Source: Pseudomonas sp. BCA17 (GTDB lineage Bacteria > Pseudomonadota > Gammaproteobacteria > Pseudomonadales > Pseudomonadaceae). Taken from it: a stretch of DNA of 64,000 nucleotides. A program made the position numbers and the translations under genes. Under the pieces are notes generated by a model. It did not search any database. It was given only the letters and a program-made list of their open reading frames with translations, and was not told the origin of the DNA. The stretch lies in contig NZ_SGWI01000005.1 of assembly GCF_004519405.1 (NCBI RefSeq), forward strand, positions 124,001-188,000, given 5' to 3'. The first letter of the stretch is position 1. Every line of letters begins with the position of its first letter. Shown piece by piece: positions 8,985 through 17,539 of the stretch.

Positions 8985-9034
8985 CAGCCGAAGAGCTAAC
9001 GGTGCGCCAGCCAGCCTGATTTAGGAGAAAGTCC

Positions 9035-10249
9035 ATGAAATTGCCGATTTACCTTGATTACTCAGCGACCACCCCGGTTGATCCGCGTGTTGCGCAAAAG
9101 ATGAGCGAATGCCTGCTGGTTGACGGAAATTTCGGCAACCCGGCCTCTCGTTCCCACGTATTCGGCTGGAAAGCCGAGGAAGCGGTCGAGAACGCTCGTC
9201 GTCAGGTCGCGGACCTGGTTGGCGCTGATCCGCGTGAAATCGTCTGGACTTCCGGTGCTACCGAGTCCGACAACCTGGCAATCAAGGGCGCCGCGCATTT
9301 CTACGCGACCAAAGGCAAGCACCTGATCACCACCAAGATTGAGCACAAGGCTGTCCTCGACACCATGCGCCAACTGGAGCGTGAAGGTTTCGAGGTTACC
9401 TACCTTGAGCCCACCACCGACGGTATCGTCACCCCGGCCATGATCGAAGCCGCGTTGCGTGAAGACACCATCCTGGTTTCCGTGATCCACGTGAACAACG
9501 AGATCGGCACCATCAACGACATCGCGGCTATCGGCGAGCTGACCCGTTCCAAGGGGATTCTGCTGCACGTCGACGCCGCTCAGTCCACCGGCAAAGTCGA
9601 TATCGACCTGTCGAAGCTGAAAGTCGACCTGATGTCGTTCTCCGCCCACAAAACCTATGGCCCTAAAGGCATTGGCGCGCTGTACGTGAGCCGCAAGCCC
9701 CGCGTGCGCATCGAAGCCACCATGCACGGTGGCGGTCACGAGCGCGGCATGCGTTCCGGTACCCTGGCGACCCACCAGATCGTCGGCATGGGCGAAGCCT
9801 TCCGTGTGGCCAAAGAAGACATGGCTGCCGAAAACGTACGCATCAAGGCTCTCAGTGATCGCTTCTACAAGCAGGTCGAAAACCTTGAAGAGCTTTACAT
9901 CAACGGCAGCATGACCGCTCGTGTACCGCACAACCTGAATTTGAGCTTCAACTACGTCGAAGGCGAGTCGCTGATCATGGCGCTCAAGGACCTGGCGGTT
10001 TCGTCCGGTTCCGCCTGCACCTCGGCCTCTCTTGAGCCGTCCTACGTGCTGCGTGCCCTGGGCCGCAACGACGAACTGGCACATAGCTCGATCCGCTTTA
10101 CCTTCGGCCGCTTCACCACTGAAGAACAAGTCGACTACGCCGCGCAGAAAGTCTGCGAAGCCGTCAACAAGCTGCGCACTCTGTCGCCGCTGTGGGACAT
10201 GTTCAAAGACGGTGTCGATATCTCCAAGATCGAGTGGGCGGCACACTAA
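9035..10249 (+). CDS. iscS: Cysteine desulfurase IscS
   Basis: IscS is a pyridoxal-phosphate enzyme that takes sulfur from cysteine as an enzyme persulfide and passes it to IscU and to tRNA thiolation proteins. The 404-residue protein has the PLP lysine K206 (SFSAHKTYGPKG) and the persulfide cysteine C328 (SSGSACTSASLEPSYVLRALG) at the same positions as in E. coli. AGGAG precedes the ATG. It lies 50 bases after iscR and about 100 bases before iscU; the latter gap contains a hairpin. Confidence 0.97.
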   Translation: MKLPIYLDYSATTPVDPRVAQKMSECLLVDGNFGNPASRSHVFGWKAEEAVENARRQVADLVGADPREIVWTSGATESDNLAIKGAAHFYATKGKHLITTKIEHKAVLDTMRQLEREGFEVTYLEPTTDGIVTPAMIEAALREDTILVSVIHVNNEIGTINDIAAIGELTRSKGILLHVDAAQSTGKVDIDLSKLKVDLMSFSAHKTYGPKGIGALYVSRKPRVRIEATMHGGGHERGMRSGTLATHQIVGMGEAFRVAKEDMAAENVRIKALSDRFYKQVENLEELYINGSMTARVPHNLNLSFNYVEGESLIMALKDLAVSSGSACTSASLEPSYVLRALGRNDELAHSSIRFTFGRFTTEEQVDYAAQKVCEAVNKLRTLSPLWDMFKDGVDISKIEWAAH

Positions 10250-10258
10250 ATATAGAAG

Positions 10259-10289
10259 CCGCCACCCAAGCTCTGTAGGAACGTGGCGG
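10259..10289 (+). other. Intergenic hairpin between iscS and iscU
   Basis: CCGCCAC (10259-10265) pairs with GTGGCGG (10283-10289) across a 17-base loop. There is no T tract, so it is not a standard terminator; it could affect mRNA processing within the isc transcript. Confidence 0.45.
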
Positions 10290-10348
10290 AAAACGCAGGC
10301 GTTTCTGCAGGGTTCCAGAGCGGCCCTGATGAGTGAGGATTCAGTACC

Positions 10349-10735
10349 ATGGCTTACAGCGAAAAGGTCATTGACCACTACGAAAACCCGCGCAACGTCG
10401 GCAAGATGAACGCGGAAGACCCTGATGTCGGCACCGGCATGGTCGGCGCTCCGGCGTGCGGCGATGTGATGCGCCTGCAGATCAAGGTCAACGAGCAGGG
10501 CATCATCGAAGATGCCAAGTTCAAGACTTATGGCTGCGGTTCGGCCATCGCCTCCAGCTCCCTGGCGACCGAGTGGATGAAAGGCAAGACTCTGGATGAA
10601 GCAGAGACCATCAAGAACACTCAGCTGGCCGAAGAACTGGCCCTGCCGCCAGTGAAAATTCACTGCTCCGTACTCGCGGAAGACGCCATCAAGGCGGCCG
10701 TTCGCGACTACAAGCAGAAGAAAGGCTTGATCTAA
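10349..10735 (+). CDS. iscU: Fe-S cluster assembly scaffold IscU
   Basis: IscU is the scaffold on which [2Fe-2S] and [4Fe-4S] clusters are built. The 128-residue protein has the ligands C37, D39 (GAPACGDVM), C63 (YGCGSA) and C106 (KIHCSVLAEDA), and the LPPVK motif at residues 99-103 that is recognised by the chaperone HscA. The length matches the family. It belongs to the isc operon, with iscA following closely. Confidence 0.97.
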   Translation: MAYSEKVIDHYENPRNVGKMNAEDPDVGTGMVGAPACGDVMRLQIKVNEQGIIEDAKFKTYGCGSAIASSSLATEWMKGKTLDEAETIKNTQLAEELALPPVKIHCSVLAEDAIKAAVRDYKQKKGLI

Positions 10736-10763
10736 GCATTTGGCGACGAGTAAGGAGTCAACG

Positions 10764-11087
10764 ATGGCTATCAGCATGACAGAAGCGGCTGCACGGCACG
10801 TGCGACGCTCCCTGGATGGGCGCGGTAAAGGTGAGGGGATTCGTCTGGGTGTGCGCACCACGGGCTGTTCCGGCCTTGCCTATGTGCTGGAGTTTGTCGA
10901 CGAGGTGGTTGCGGAGGACCAGGTGTTCGAAAGTCACGGCGAGAAAGTGATCATCGACCCTAAGAGCCTGACTTACCTGGACGGCACCGAGCTCGATTTC
11001 GTCAAGGAAGGGTTGAACGAAGGCTTCAAGTTCAACAACCCCAACGTACGCGGTGAGTGTGGCTGCGGCGAAAGCTTCAACATCTGA
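10764..11087 (+). CDS. iscA: Iron-sulfur cluster assembly protein IscA
   Basis: IscA is an A-type carrier that delivers clusters to apoproteins. The 107-residue protein has the three conserved cysteines C35 (TTGCSGLAY), C99 and C101 (GECGCGESF). The ATG at 10764 follows TAAGGAGTCAACG, a strong ribosome site. Upstream in-frame codons exist but would add residues the family lacks. Confidence 0.96.
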   Translation: MAISMTEAAARHVRRSLDGRGKGEGIRLGVRTTGCSGLAYVLEFVDEVVAEDQVFESHGEKVIIDPKSLTYLDGTELDFVKEGLNEGFKFNNPNVRGECGCGESFNI

Positions 11088-11095
11088 GGCTATTC

Positions 11096-11617
11096 GTGGG
11101 TACTCCTTGTCATTTCGCTTTATTCGAGCTGCAGCCGAGCTTTCGGCTGGACCTTGAGCAGCTTGCCACGCGCTACCGAGAATTGGCGCGCGGCGTACAT
11201 CCGGACCGCTTCGCTGACGCTTCAGAGCGTGAGCAACGCTTGGCGCTGGAGCAGTCTGCCAGCCTCAACGAAGCCTATCAGACCCTCAAGAGTCCCCCGA
11301 AACGCGCGCGTTACTTGCTTGCGATGAAGGGTGGCGAGTTGCCGCTGGAAGTGACGGTGCACGATCCGGACTTCCTGATGCAGCAGATGCAGTGGCGCGA
11401 AGAACTCGAAGACTTGCAGGATGAAGCCGATCTGGCCGGTGTTGCGGTCTTCAAGCGTCGTCTGAAAGTGGCCCAGGATGAGCTCAACGAAAGCTTCGCA
11501 GCCTGTTGGGATGATGCGGCGCAGCGTGAACAGGCCGAACGCCTGATGCGGCGCATGCAGTTCCTCGACAAGCTCACCTACGAAGTGCGCCAGCTAGAAG
11601 AGCGCCTCGACGATTAA
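11096..11617 (+). CDS. hscB: Co-chaperone HscB
   Basis: HscB is the J-domain partner of HscA; it brings IscU to the chaperone and stimulates its ATPase. The 173-residue protein starts at a GTG (VGTPCHFALFELQPSF), which gives the family length. The J-domain HPD motif is H35-P36-D37 (ARGVHPDRF), and the C-terminal three-helix IscU-binding part is present (for example QQMQWREELEDL). It begins eight bases after the iscA stop. Confidence 0.95.
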   Translation: MGTPCHFALFELQPSFRLDLEQLATRYRELARGVHPDRFADASEREQRLALEQSASLNEAYQTLKSPPKRARYLLAMKGGELPLEVTVHDPDFLMQQMQWREELEDLQDEADLAGVAVFKRRLKVAQDELNESFAACWDDAAQREQAERLMRRMQFLDKLTYEVRQLEERLDD

Positions 11618-11668
11618 CCCAGTGCTGCCCGTGTCGCACGCCTGATAGACAGATAAGACCTGATTACC

Positions 11669-13531
11669 ATGGCTCTACTGCAGATCGCCGAACCCGGCCA
11701 AAGCCCTCAACCGCACCAGCGTCGTCTGGCGGTCGGGATTGACCTGGGCACCACCAATTCCCTGGTTGCTGCCTTGCGCAGCGGCCTGTCCGAGCCGCTG
11801 CCCGACGTTGATGGGCAGGTTATCCTGCCGTCCGCCGTGCGCTACCACGCCGATCGCACCGAAGTCGGTGAGTCGGCCAAATTGGCGGCGTCTACCGATC
11901 CTCTGAATACCGTGCTGTCGGTCAAGCGCTTGATGGGTCGTGGGCTGTCCGACGTCAAGCAATTGGGCGACCAGCTGCCTTACCGTTTTGTCGGCGGCGA
12001 ATCCCACATGCCGTTCATCGACACCGTCCAGGGCCCGAAAAGTCCTGTGGAAGTGTCGGCCGATATCCTCAAGGTGTTGCGTCAACGTGCGGAAACCACC
12101 TTGGGTGGCGAGCTGGTCGGTGCCGTGATCACGGTTCCCGCTTATTTCGACGACGCCCAGCGCCAAGCCACCAAGGATGCGGCAAAGCTCGCCGGCCTGA
12201 ACGTGCTGCGCCTGCTTAACGAACCGACCGCTGCGGCTGTGGCCTATGGTCTGGACCAGCACGCCGAGGGCCTAGTTGCGATTTATGACCTGGGCGGCGG
12301 CACCTTTGATATCTCGATCTTGCGTCTGACCGGCGGTGTCTTCGAAGTGCTGGCCACCGGTGGCGACAGCGCCCTGGGCGGTGATGACTTCGATCACGCC
12401 ATCGCCGGCTGGATCATCGCCGGCGCCGGTTTGTCCGCTGATCTGGACCCGGGCGCCCAGCGCAATCTGCTGCAAACTGCCTGTGCCGCCAAGGAAGCGT
12501 TGACGGATGCGACATCTGTTGAAGTGTCCTACGGCAATTGGTCGGCCGAGCTGACTCGCGAAGCCTTCGATGCATTGATTGAGCCGATGGTGGCCCGCAG
12601 CCTGAAAGCCTGCCGTCGCGCGGTGCGTGATTCCGGTATCGAGCTGGAAGATGTCGGTGCGGTGGTGATGGTCGGCGGTTCCACGCGTGTGCCGCGTGTG
12701 CGCGAGGCGGTGGCTGAAGCTTTCGGTCGTCAGCCGTTGACTGAAATCGACCCGGATCAGGTAGTCGCTATCGGCGCTGCGATCCAGGCGGATACCCTGG
12801 CTGGCAACAAGCGTGATGGTGGCGAACTGCTGCTGCTCGACGTGATTCCGCTGTCCCTGGGTCTGGAAACCATGGGTGGGCTGATGGAGAAGGTGATCCC
12901 GCGCAACACCACCATCCCCGTCGCCCGCGCTCAAGATTTCACCACTTACAAAGATGGCCAGACGGCCATGATGATTCATGTGCTGCAAGGCGAGCGCGAG
13001 CTGATCAGCGACTGTCGCTCCCTGGCGCGCTTTGAATTGCGCGGCATTCCCGCGATGGTAGCGGGTGCGGCGAAGATTCGCGTGACCTTTCAGGTTGACG
13101 CCGACGGCTTGCTGAATGTGGCTGCGCGTGAACTGGGCTCGGGCGTTGAAGCCAGTATCCAGGTCAAGCCATCCTATGGCCTGACCGACGGTGAAATCGC
13201 CAGGATGCTCAAGGATTCGTTCCAGTACGCCGGTGATGACAAGGTCGCCCGTGTATTGCGCGAGCAGCAAGTGGATGCCCAGCGTCTGCTTGAGGCGGTG
13301 CAGGGCGCCCTTGATGCGGATGGCGAGCGCCTGCTGGACGCCGAAGAGCGCATGGTCATTGACCTGCAGATGCAGGAACTGGCTGAACTGATGAAAGGCA
13401 CCGATGGCTATGCCATCGAACAACAGACCAAGCGCCTGTCGCAAGTGACCGATGCTTTTGCCGCCCGCCGCATGGATCAGACGGTGAAAGCCGCACTGGC
13501 CGGGCGCAACCTGAACGAAATCGAGGAATAA
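11669..13531 (+). CDS. hscA: Fe-S protein assembly chaperone HscA
   Basis: HscA is a specialised Hsp70 that binds the LPPVK motif of IscU and promotes cluster transfer. The 620-residue protein has the nucleotide-binding signatures VGIDLGTTNSLVA (residues about 22-34), AVITVPAYFDDAQRQATKDA, IYDLGGGTFDIS and VMVGGSTRVPRVR, followed by the peptide-binding domain. Its N-terminal extension before the first motif is typical of HscA. It lies between hscB and fdx in the operon. Confidence 0.96.
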   Translation: MALLQIAEPGQSPQPHQRRLAVGIDLGTTNSLVAALRSGLSEPLPDVDGQVILPSAVRYHADRTEVGESAKLAASTDPLNTVLSVKRLMGRGLSDVKQLGDQLPYRFVGGESHMPFIDTVQGPKSPVEVSADILKVLRQRAETTLGGELVGAVITVPAYFDDAQRQATKDAAKLAGLNVLRLLNEPTAAAVAYGLDQHAEGLVAIYDLGGGTFDISILRLTGGVFEVLATGGDSALGGDDFDHAIAGWIIAGAGLSADLDPGAQRNLLQTACAAKEALTDATSVEVSYGNWSAELTREAFDALIEPMVARSLKACRRAVRDSGIELEDVGAVVMVGGSTRVPRVREAVAEAFGRQPLTEIDPDQVVAIGAAIQADTLAGNKRDGGELLLLDVIPLSLGLETMGGLMEKVIPRNTTIPVARAQDFTTYKDGQTAMMIHVLQGERELISDCRSLARFELRGIPAMVAGAAKIRVTFQVDADGLLNVAARELGSGVEASIQVKPSYGLTDGEIARMLKDSFQYAGDDKVARVLREQQVDAQRLLEAVQGALDADGERLLDAEERMVIDLQMQELAELMKGTDGYAIEQQTKRLSQVTDAFAARRMDQTVKAALAGRNLNEIEE

Positions 13532-13534
13532 GTA

Positions 13535-13876
13535 ATGCCGCAGGTCATTTTTCTGCCACACGCCGAGCATTGCCCGGACGGTATGGTCGTGGAGGCTGAG
13601 ACCGGCAAGTCCATCCTCGAAGTTGCCCATGACAACCACATCGAGATCGAGAGCGCTTGCGGCGGGGTCTGCGCCTGCACCACCTGCCATTGCATCATTC
13701 GCGAGGGTTTCAACTCCCTTGAAGAAGCCGATGAGTTGGAGGAGGACTTTCTCGATCGTGCGTGGGGCCTTGAGGCGCAATCGCGCCTAAGCTGTCAGGC
13801 AAAGGTCGGGACTGAAGACATCACGGTCGAAATTCCGAAGTATTCGCTCAACCATGCGGCCGAAGCGCCGCATTGA
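13535..13876 (+). CDS. fdx: ISC system [2Fe-2S] ferredoxin
   Basis: Fdx supplies electrons for cluster assembly on IscU. The 113-residue protein has the adrenodoxin-type ligand pattern: C42, C48 and C51 within ACGGVCACTTCHC, and C87 in SRLSCQAK. The start lies three bases after hscA. Confidence 0.96.
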   Translation: MPQVIFLPHAEHCPDGMVVEAETGKSILEVAHDNHIEIESACGGVCACTTCHCIIREGFNSLEEADELEEDFLDRAWGLEAQSRLSCQAKVGTEDITVEIPKYSLNHAAEAPH

Positions 13877-13890
13877 TTCAAGGAAATGTC

Positions 13891-14091
13891 ATGAGCCTGA
13901 AATGGGTTGATGTACAAGAAATCGCCATTCTGCTGGCTGATGGTCATCCGGATCTGGACCCCTATTCGCTGAACTTTGTCGCTTTGCGTGACATGGTCAT
14001 GGCTTTGCCAGGGTTTGAAGATGAGCGGGACCGTGGCGGCGAAAAGGTCCTGGAAGCTATCCAGACCGCCTGGAAAGAAGAACAGGACTGA
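13891..14091 (+). CDS. iscX: Fe-S cluster assembly protein IscX
   Basis: IscX is a small acidic protein that binds IscS and iron and modulates the rate of cluster assembly. The 66-residue product begins MSLKWVDVQEIAILLADGHP, with the family motif LNFVALRDMVMALPGFED. AAGGAA lies ahead of the ATG. It is the last isc gene, 14 bases after fdx. Confidence 0.95.
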   Translation: MSLKWVDVQEIAILLADGHPDLDPYSLNFVALRDMVMALPGFEDERDRGGEKVLEAIQTAWKEEQD

Positions 14092-14123
14092 CGCCTTCCT
14101 CACGCAGTTAGGCAATACCCAAT

Positions 14124-14152
14124 AACCCGCGTATAATTCGCGGGTTTAATTT
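14124..14152 (+). terminator. Terminator-like hairpin between iscX and ndk, with TATAAT in its loop
   Basis: AACCCGCG (14124-14131) pairs with CGCGGGTT (14139-14146), followed by TAATTTTTC. The seven-base loop contains a perfect -10 hexamer, TATAAT (14132-14137). It probably ends the isc operon and may also carry the -10 element of the ndk promoter; only a weak -35 (TTAGGC, 14108-14113) is seen upstream. Confidence 0.6.
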
Positions 14153-14182
14153 TTCGTAAATTACCGTTTCTGGAGTTACACC

Positions 14183-14608
14183 ATGGCTGTTCAACGTACT
14201 TTCTCCATCATCAAGCCTGACGCTGTTGCAAAAAACGTCATCGGCGAGATCACCACTCGTTTCGAAAAAGCCGGCCTGAAGGTTGTAGCTTCGAAACTCA
14301 AGCAACTGTCCAAGGCTGAAGCTGAAGGCTTCTACGCTGAGCACAGCGCTCGCGGTTTCTTCGGCGACCTGGTTGCCTTCATGATCTCCGGTCCTGTTGT
14401 TGTCCAGGTTCTGGAAGGCGAAAACGCTATCGCTCTGAACCGTGAGCTGATGGGCGCTACCAACCCTAAAGAAGCGGCTGCCGGCACCATCCGTGCTGAC
14501 TTCGCTGAGTCCATCGACGCCAACGCTGTTCACGGTTCGGACTCCGAAGCCGCTGCTGCTCGCGAAATCGCTTACTTTTTCGCTGCTACTGAAGTAACCG
14601 CTCGCTAA
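14183..14608 (+). CDS. ndk: Nucleoside diphosphate kinase
   Basis: Ndk balances nucleoside triphosphates by a ping-pong mechanism with a phosphohistidine intermediate. The 141-residue protein has the phosphorylated H117 (NAVHGSDS) and K11 near the phosphate site (IIKPDAV). Codon use is strongly biased (many GCT, CTG and GAA codons), in line with high expression. A TGGAG ribosome site precedes the ATG. Confidence 0.97.
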   Translation: MAVQRTFSIIKPDAVAKNVIGEITTRFEKAGLKVVASKLKQLSKAEAEGFYAEHSARGFFGDLVAFMISGPVVVQVLEGENAIALNRELMGATNPKEAAAGTIRADFAESIDANAVHGSDSEAAAAREIAYFFAATEVTAR

Positions 14609-14637
14609 GCATCGGCTTAAAGAGTGAGGGTGAATCC

Positions 14638-15786
14638 ATGACTACATCGACTGTTAAAACCAACCTGCTGGGGCTGACTCAACAGGAAATGGAAAAATTC
14701 TTCGACTCAATCGGGGAGAAGCGTTTCCGTGCCGGTCAGGTAATGAAGTGGATTCACCACTTTGGCGTCGACGATTTCGATGCCATGACGAACGTCAGCA
14801 AGGCCCTGCGCGACAAGCTCAAGGCCATTGCCGAGGTTCGTGGTCCCGAGGTGGTGAGCGAGGACATCTCCAGCGACGGCACCCGTAAGTGGGTGGTGCG
14901 CGTGGCGTCCGGCAGCTGCGTCGAGACCGTCTACATTCCCCAGGGCAAGCGCGGCACCTTGTGCGTTTCGTCCCAGGCAGGCTGTGCCCTGGACTGCAGT
15001 TTCTGCTCCACCGGCAAGCAAGGCTTCAATAGCAACCTCACCGCCGCCGAAGTCATCGGCCAGGTGTGGATTGCCAACAAATCCTTTGGCAGCGTCCCGG
15101 CGACCGTCGACCGTGCCATCACCAACGTGGTGATGATGGGCATGGGTGAGCCGCTGCTGAACTTCGATAACGTCGTTTCGGCCATGCACCTGATGATGGA
15201 CGATCTGGGCTATGGCATCTCCAAGCGCCGTGTGACCCTGTCGACCTCCGGCGTGGTGCCGATGATCGATGAGCTGTCCAAGCACATCGACGTCTCCCTG
15301 GCGTTGTCGCTGCACGCACCCAATGACGCATTGCGTAACCAATTGGTGCCGATCAACAAGAAGTATCCGCTTAAGATGCTGCTCGAATCTTGCCAGCGCT
15401 ACATGTCGTCCCTGGGCGAAAAGCGCGTGCTGACCATCGAGTACACCTTGCTCAAAGACATCAATGACAAGGTCGAGCACGCGGTCGAGATGATCGAGTT
15501 GCTCAAGAACATCCCGTGCAAGATCAACCTGATTCCGTTTAACCCGTTTCCACATTCTGGCTACGAGCGGCCGAGCAACAACGCCATTCGCCGTTTCCAG
15601 GATCAACTGCACCAGGCCGGCTACAACGTCACCGTACGCACCACGCGTGGGGAAGACATCGACGCCGCCTGTGGCCAATTGGTAGGGCAGGTGATGGACC
15701 GCACCCGCCGCAGCGAGCGTTATATCGCCGTGCGTGAATTGAACGCCGCCGACGATCTGCCGCAAATTGCTGTGAATCGAATCTGA
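14638..15786 (+). CDS. rlmN: Dual-specificity 23S rRNA/tRNA (adenine-2503/37-C2) methyltransferase RlmN
   Basis: RlmN is a radical-SAM enzyme that methylates C2 of A2503 in 23S rRNA and A37 in tRNA. The 382-residue protein has the cluster motif CALDCSFC (C116, C120, C123), GMGEPLLN, and the conserved C-terminal catalytic C345 in DIDAACGQL. It starts 29 bases after ndk and is followed by pilF, the usual pseudomonad order. Confidence 0.96.
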   Translation: MTTSTVKTNLLGLTQQEMEKFFDSIGEKRFRAGQVMKWIHHFGVDDFDAMTNVSKALRDKLKAIAEVRGPEVVSEDISSDGTRKWVVRVASGSCVETVYIPQGKRGTLCVSSQAGCALDCSFCSTGKQGFNSNLTAAEVIGQVWIANKSFGSVPATVDRAITNVVMMGMGEPLLNFDNVVSAMHLMMDDLGYGISKRRVTLSTSGVVPMIDELSKHIDVSLALSLHAPNDALRNQLVPINKKYPLKMLLESCQRYMSSLGEKRVLTIEYTLLKDINDKVEHAVEMIELLKNIPCKINLIPFNPFPHSGYERPSNNAIRRFQDQLHQAGYNVTVRTTRGEDIDAACGQLVGQVMDRTRRSERYIAVRELNAADDLPQIAVNRI

Positions 15787-15798
15787 GAGAGGATCTCT

Positions 15799-16554
15799 AT
15801 GCCCTTGCGCCTTGCGCTGCTCTTGCTTGTTACCGGCTTTGCCGCCGGTTGTGTTTCATCGGGCCATGACAGCCCTTTGCAGACCGGTAAAGGCCGTGAC
15901 GAGGCGCGAGTTGCCTATGTGCAGTTGGGCTTGGGTTATTTGCAGCAAGGCATGAGCGAGCAGGCCAAGGTGCCATTGAAAAAGGCCCTTGAACTGGACG
16001 GTGGCGATGCCGACGCGAATGCCGCGCTGGCGTTGGTTTTCCAGGCCCAGGCCGAGCCTGAACTGGCTGAGCAGTATTTCCATAAGGCCCTGGCCTCACG
16101 TCCTGCTGACCCACGGTTGCTGAACAATTACGGCAGCTTTCTGTTCGAGCAGAAACGCTATGACCAGGCCTCCCATTATTTCCAGCAAGCATCCGCCGAT
16201 ACCCTTTACCCCGAGCGGTCGCGGGTATTTGAAAACCTGGGTGTCACTTCGGTGCGTCTCGGCCAGCGTGATACTGCCCGCCAGCAACTGGAAAAAGCCC
16301 TGCATTTGAATAGTCGTCAGCCACGGGCGTTGCTCGAAATGGCTGAGTTGTCTTACGAAGACAGGCATTATGTGCCGGCACGCGACTATTACGAACGCTT
16401 TAGCCTGCTCAGCGGGCAAAATGCACGTAGTCTATTGCTCGGTGCGCGCCTGGCGACGGTTCATGAAGAACCGGATACGGCCGCACGTTTTGCCCAGCAA
16501 CTCGAACGACTCTATCCCGGTACGCCGGAATATCAGCAATACCTGTCGGAGTAA
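15799..16554 (+). CDS. pilF: Type IV pilus pilotin PilF (PilW family)
   Basis: PilF/PilW is an outer-membrane lipoprotein that takes the PilQ secretin to the outer membrane. The 251-residue protein has a signal peptide ending in a lipobox (VTGFAAGC, Cys at residue 18) and then tandem TPR repeats (YVQLGLGYLQQGMSEQAKV, NNYGSFLFEQKRYDQASHYF and others). The stop codon overlaps the rodZ start by one base (TAATG). The gene is intact; pilus function depends on genes outside the window. Confidence 0.92.
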   Translation: MPLRLALLLLVTGFAAGCVSSGHDSPLQTGKGRDEARVAYVQLGLGYLQQGMSEQAKVPLKKALELDGGDADANAALALVFQAQAEPELAEQYFHKALASRPADPRLLNNYGSFLFEQKRYDQASHYFQQASADTLYPERSRVFENLGVTSVRLGQRDTARQQLEKALHLNSRQPRALLEMAELSYEDRHYVPARDYYERFSLLSGQNARSLLLGARLATVHEEPDTAARFAQQLERLYPGTPEYQQYLSE

Positions 16555-17537
16555 TGATGAAAGCGGCGCCCCCGGAAGTTGTAGCAGCTAATCGCGTAAA
16601 CCCAGGCGAGACCTTGCGTCAGGCCCGCGAAAGCAATGGCTGGTCGCTGGCAGAAGTGGCCCTCAAGCTCAATTTGACCAGCACGTCCCTGGCCAATCTG
16701 GAGGCCGGCGCGTTCGACAAGTTGCCGGGGCACACCTTCGCCCGCGGTTATATCCGTGCCTACGCCAAGTTGCTGGGCATCGACCAGGCCGTATTGGTGC
16801 AGGAGTTCGACCAGTTCACCGGCACCGACTCCCAGGGCAGCAATGTGCACGGCCTGGGCCGCATCGAAGAGCCGGTACGGGTTTCCCACACGATTTTGCG
16901 GATTGTCAGCCTGTTGCTGCTGATCGCTGTCATTGGTGGCGGTTTCGTCTGGTGGCAAGACCAGACTTCCCAGCGCACTAAGGACCTGACCAGCAACGCC
17001 ATGGAACACGTTGAAGTCGAAAGCGCCGATGGCACCACCCAGATTCATCCGCTGGATGAGCCGGAAGACCAGGCTGTGGCTGAAGGCCAGGCTGCGCCTG
17101 AGGCGCCGGTTGCCACCGAGCAGCCCGCGCCTGAAACCGCACCGGCCGCGACCGCCGCCGCACCAGCCCCCGCGACACCGGCAGCCCCGGTCGCCCAGGC
17201 CCATGCACCGGCCACGCCTGCGCCAGCGACTCCAGCGCCAGCCGCTCCGGCAGCCCCTGCGATCTCGCCGCCCACCACCCCAGCCCTGATCGCGGGTGAT
17301 GGTCACGTACAAATTACCTTCATCGCTGACTGCTGGACGCAAGTCACCGATGGCAATGGCAAAGTGCTGTTTAGCGGTCTGAAGCGTAAGGGAGATACGC
17401 TCGACCAGGGCGGCAAGCCTCCTCTGACGCTGCGTCTGGGCTATGCCCGTGGCGCGCAAGTGGCCTACAACGGCCAGCCTGTGGACGTGGCGCCGTTCAC
17501 CAGTGGCGAAACTGCTCGCCTCAAGTTGGGACAATAG
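16554..17537 (+). CDS. rodZ: Cytoskeletal protein RodZ
   Basis: RodZ links MreB filaments to the elongation machinery of the cell wall. The 327-residue protein has an N-terminal Cro-type HTH (residues about 18-80; GETLRQARESNGWSLAEVAL), one membrane helix at about residues 117-130 (ILRIVSLLLLIAVIGGGFVWW), a low-complexity Pro/Ala linker at roughly 180-245, and a C-terminal DUF4115 domain (VQITFIADCWTQVTDGNGKV). Two adjacent ATGs are available, at 16554 and 16557. The Pro/Ala linker is the variable part of the family. Confidence 0.93.
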   Translation: MMKAAPPEVVAANRVNPGETLRQARESNGWSLAEVALKLNLTSTSLANLEAGAFDKLPGHTFARGYIRAYAKLLGIDQAVLVQEFDQFTGTDSQGSNVHGLGRIEEPVRVSHTILRIVSLLLLIAVIGGGFVWWQDQTSQRTKDLTSNAMEHVEVESADGTTQIHPLDEPEDQAVAEGQAAPEAPVATEQPAPETAPAATAAAPAPATPAAPVAQAHAPATPAPATPAPAAPAAPAISPPTTPALIAGDGHVQITFIADCWTQVTDGNGKVLFSGLKRKGDTLDQGGKPPLTLRLGYARGAQVAYNGQPVDVAPFTSGETARLKLGQ

Positions 17538-17539
17538 TC

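Noticed and set aside
9062..10861. Open frame of 599 codons opposite iscS-iscU
   Set aside because: Spans two conserved isc genes and the gap between them on the wrong strand; composition only.
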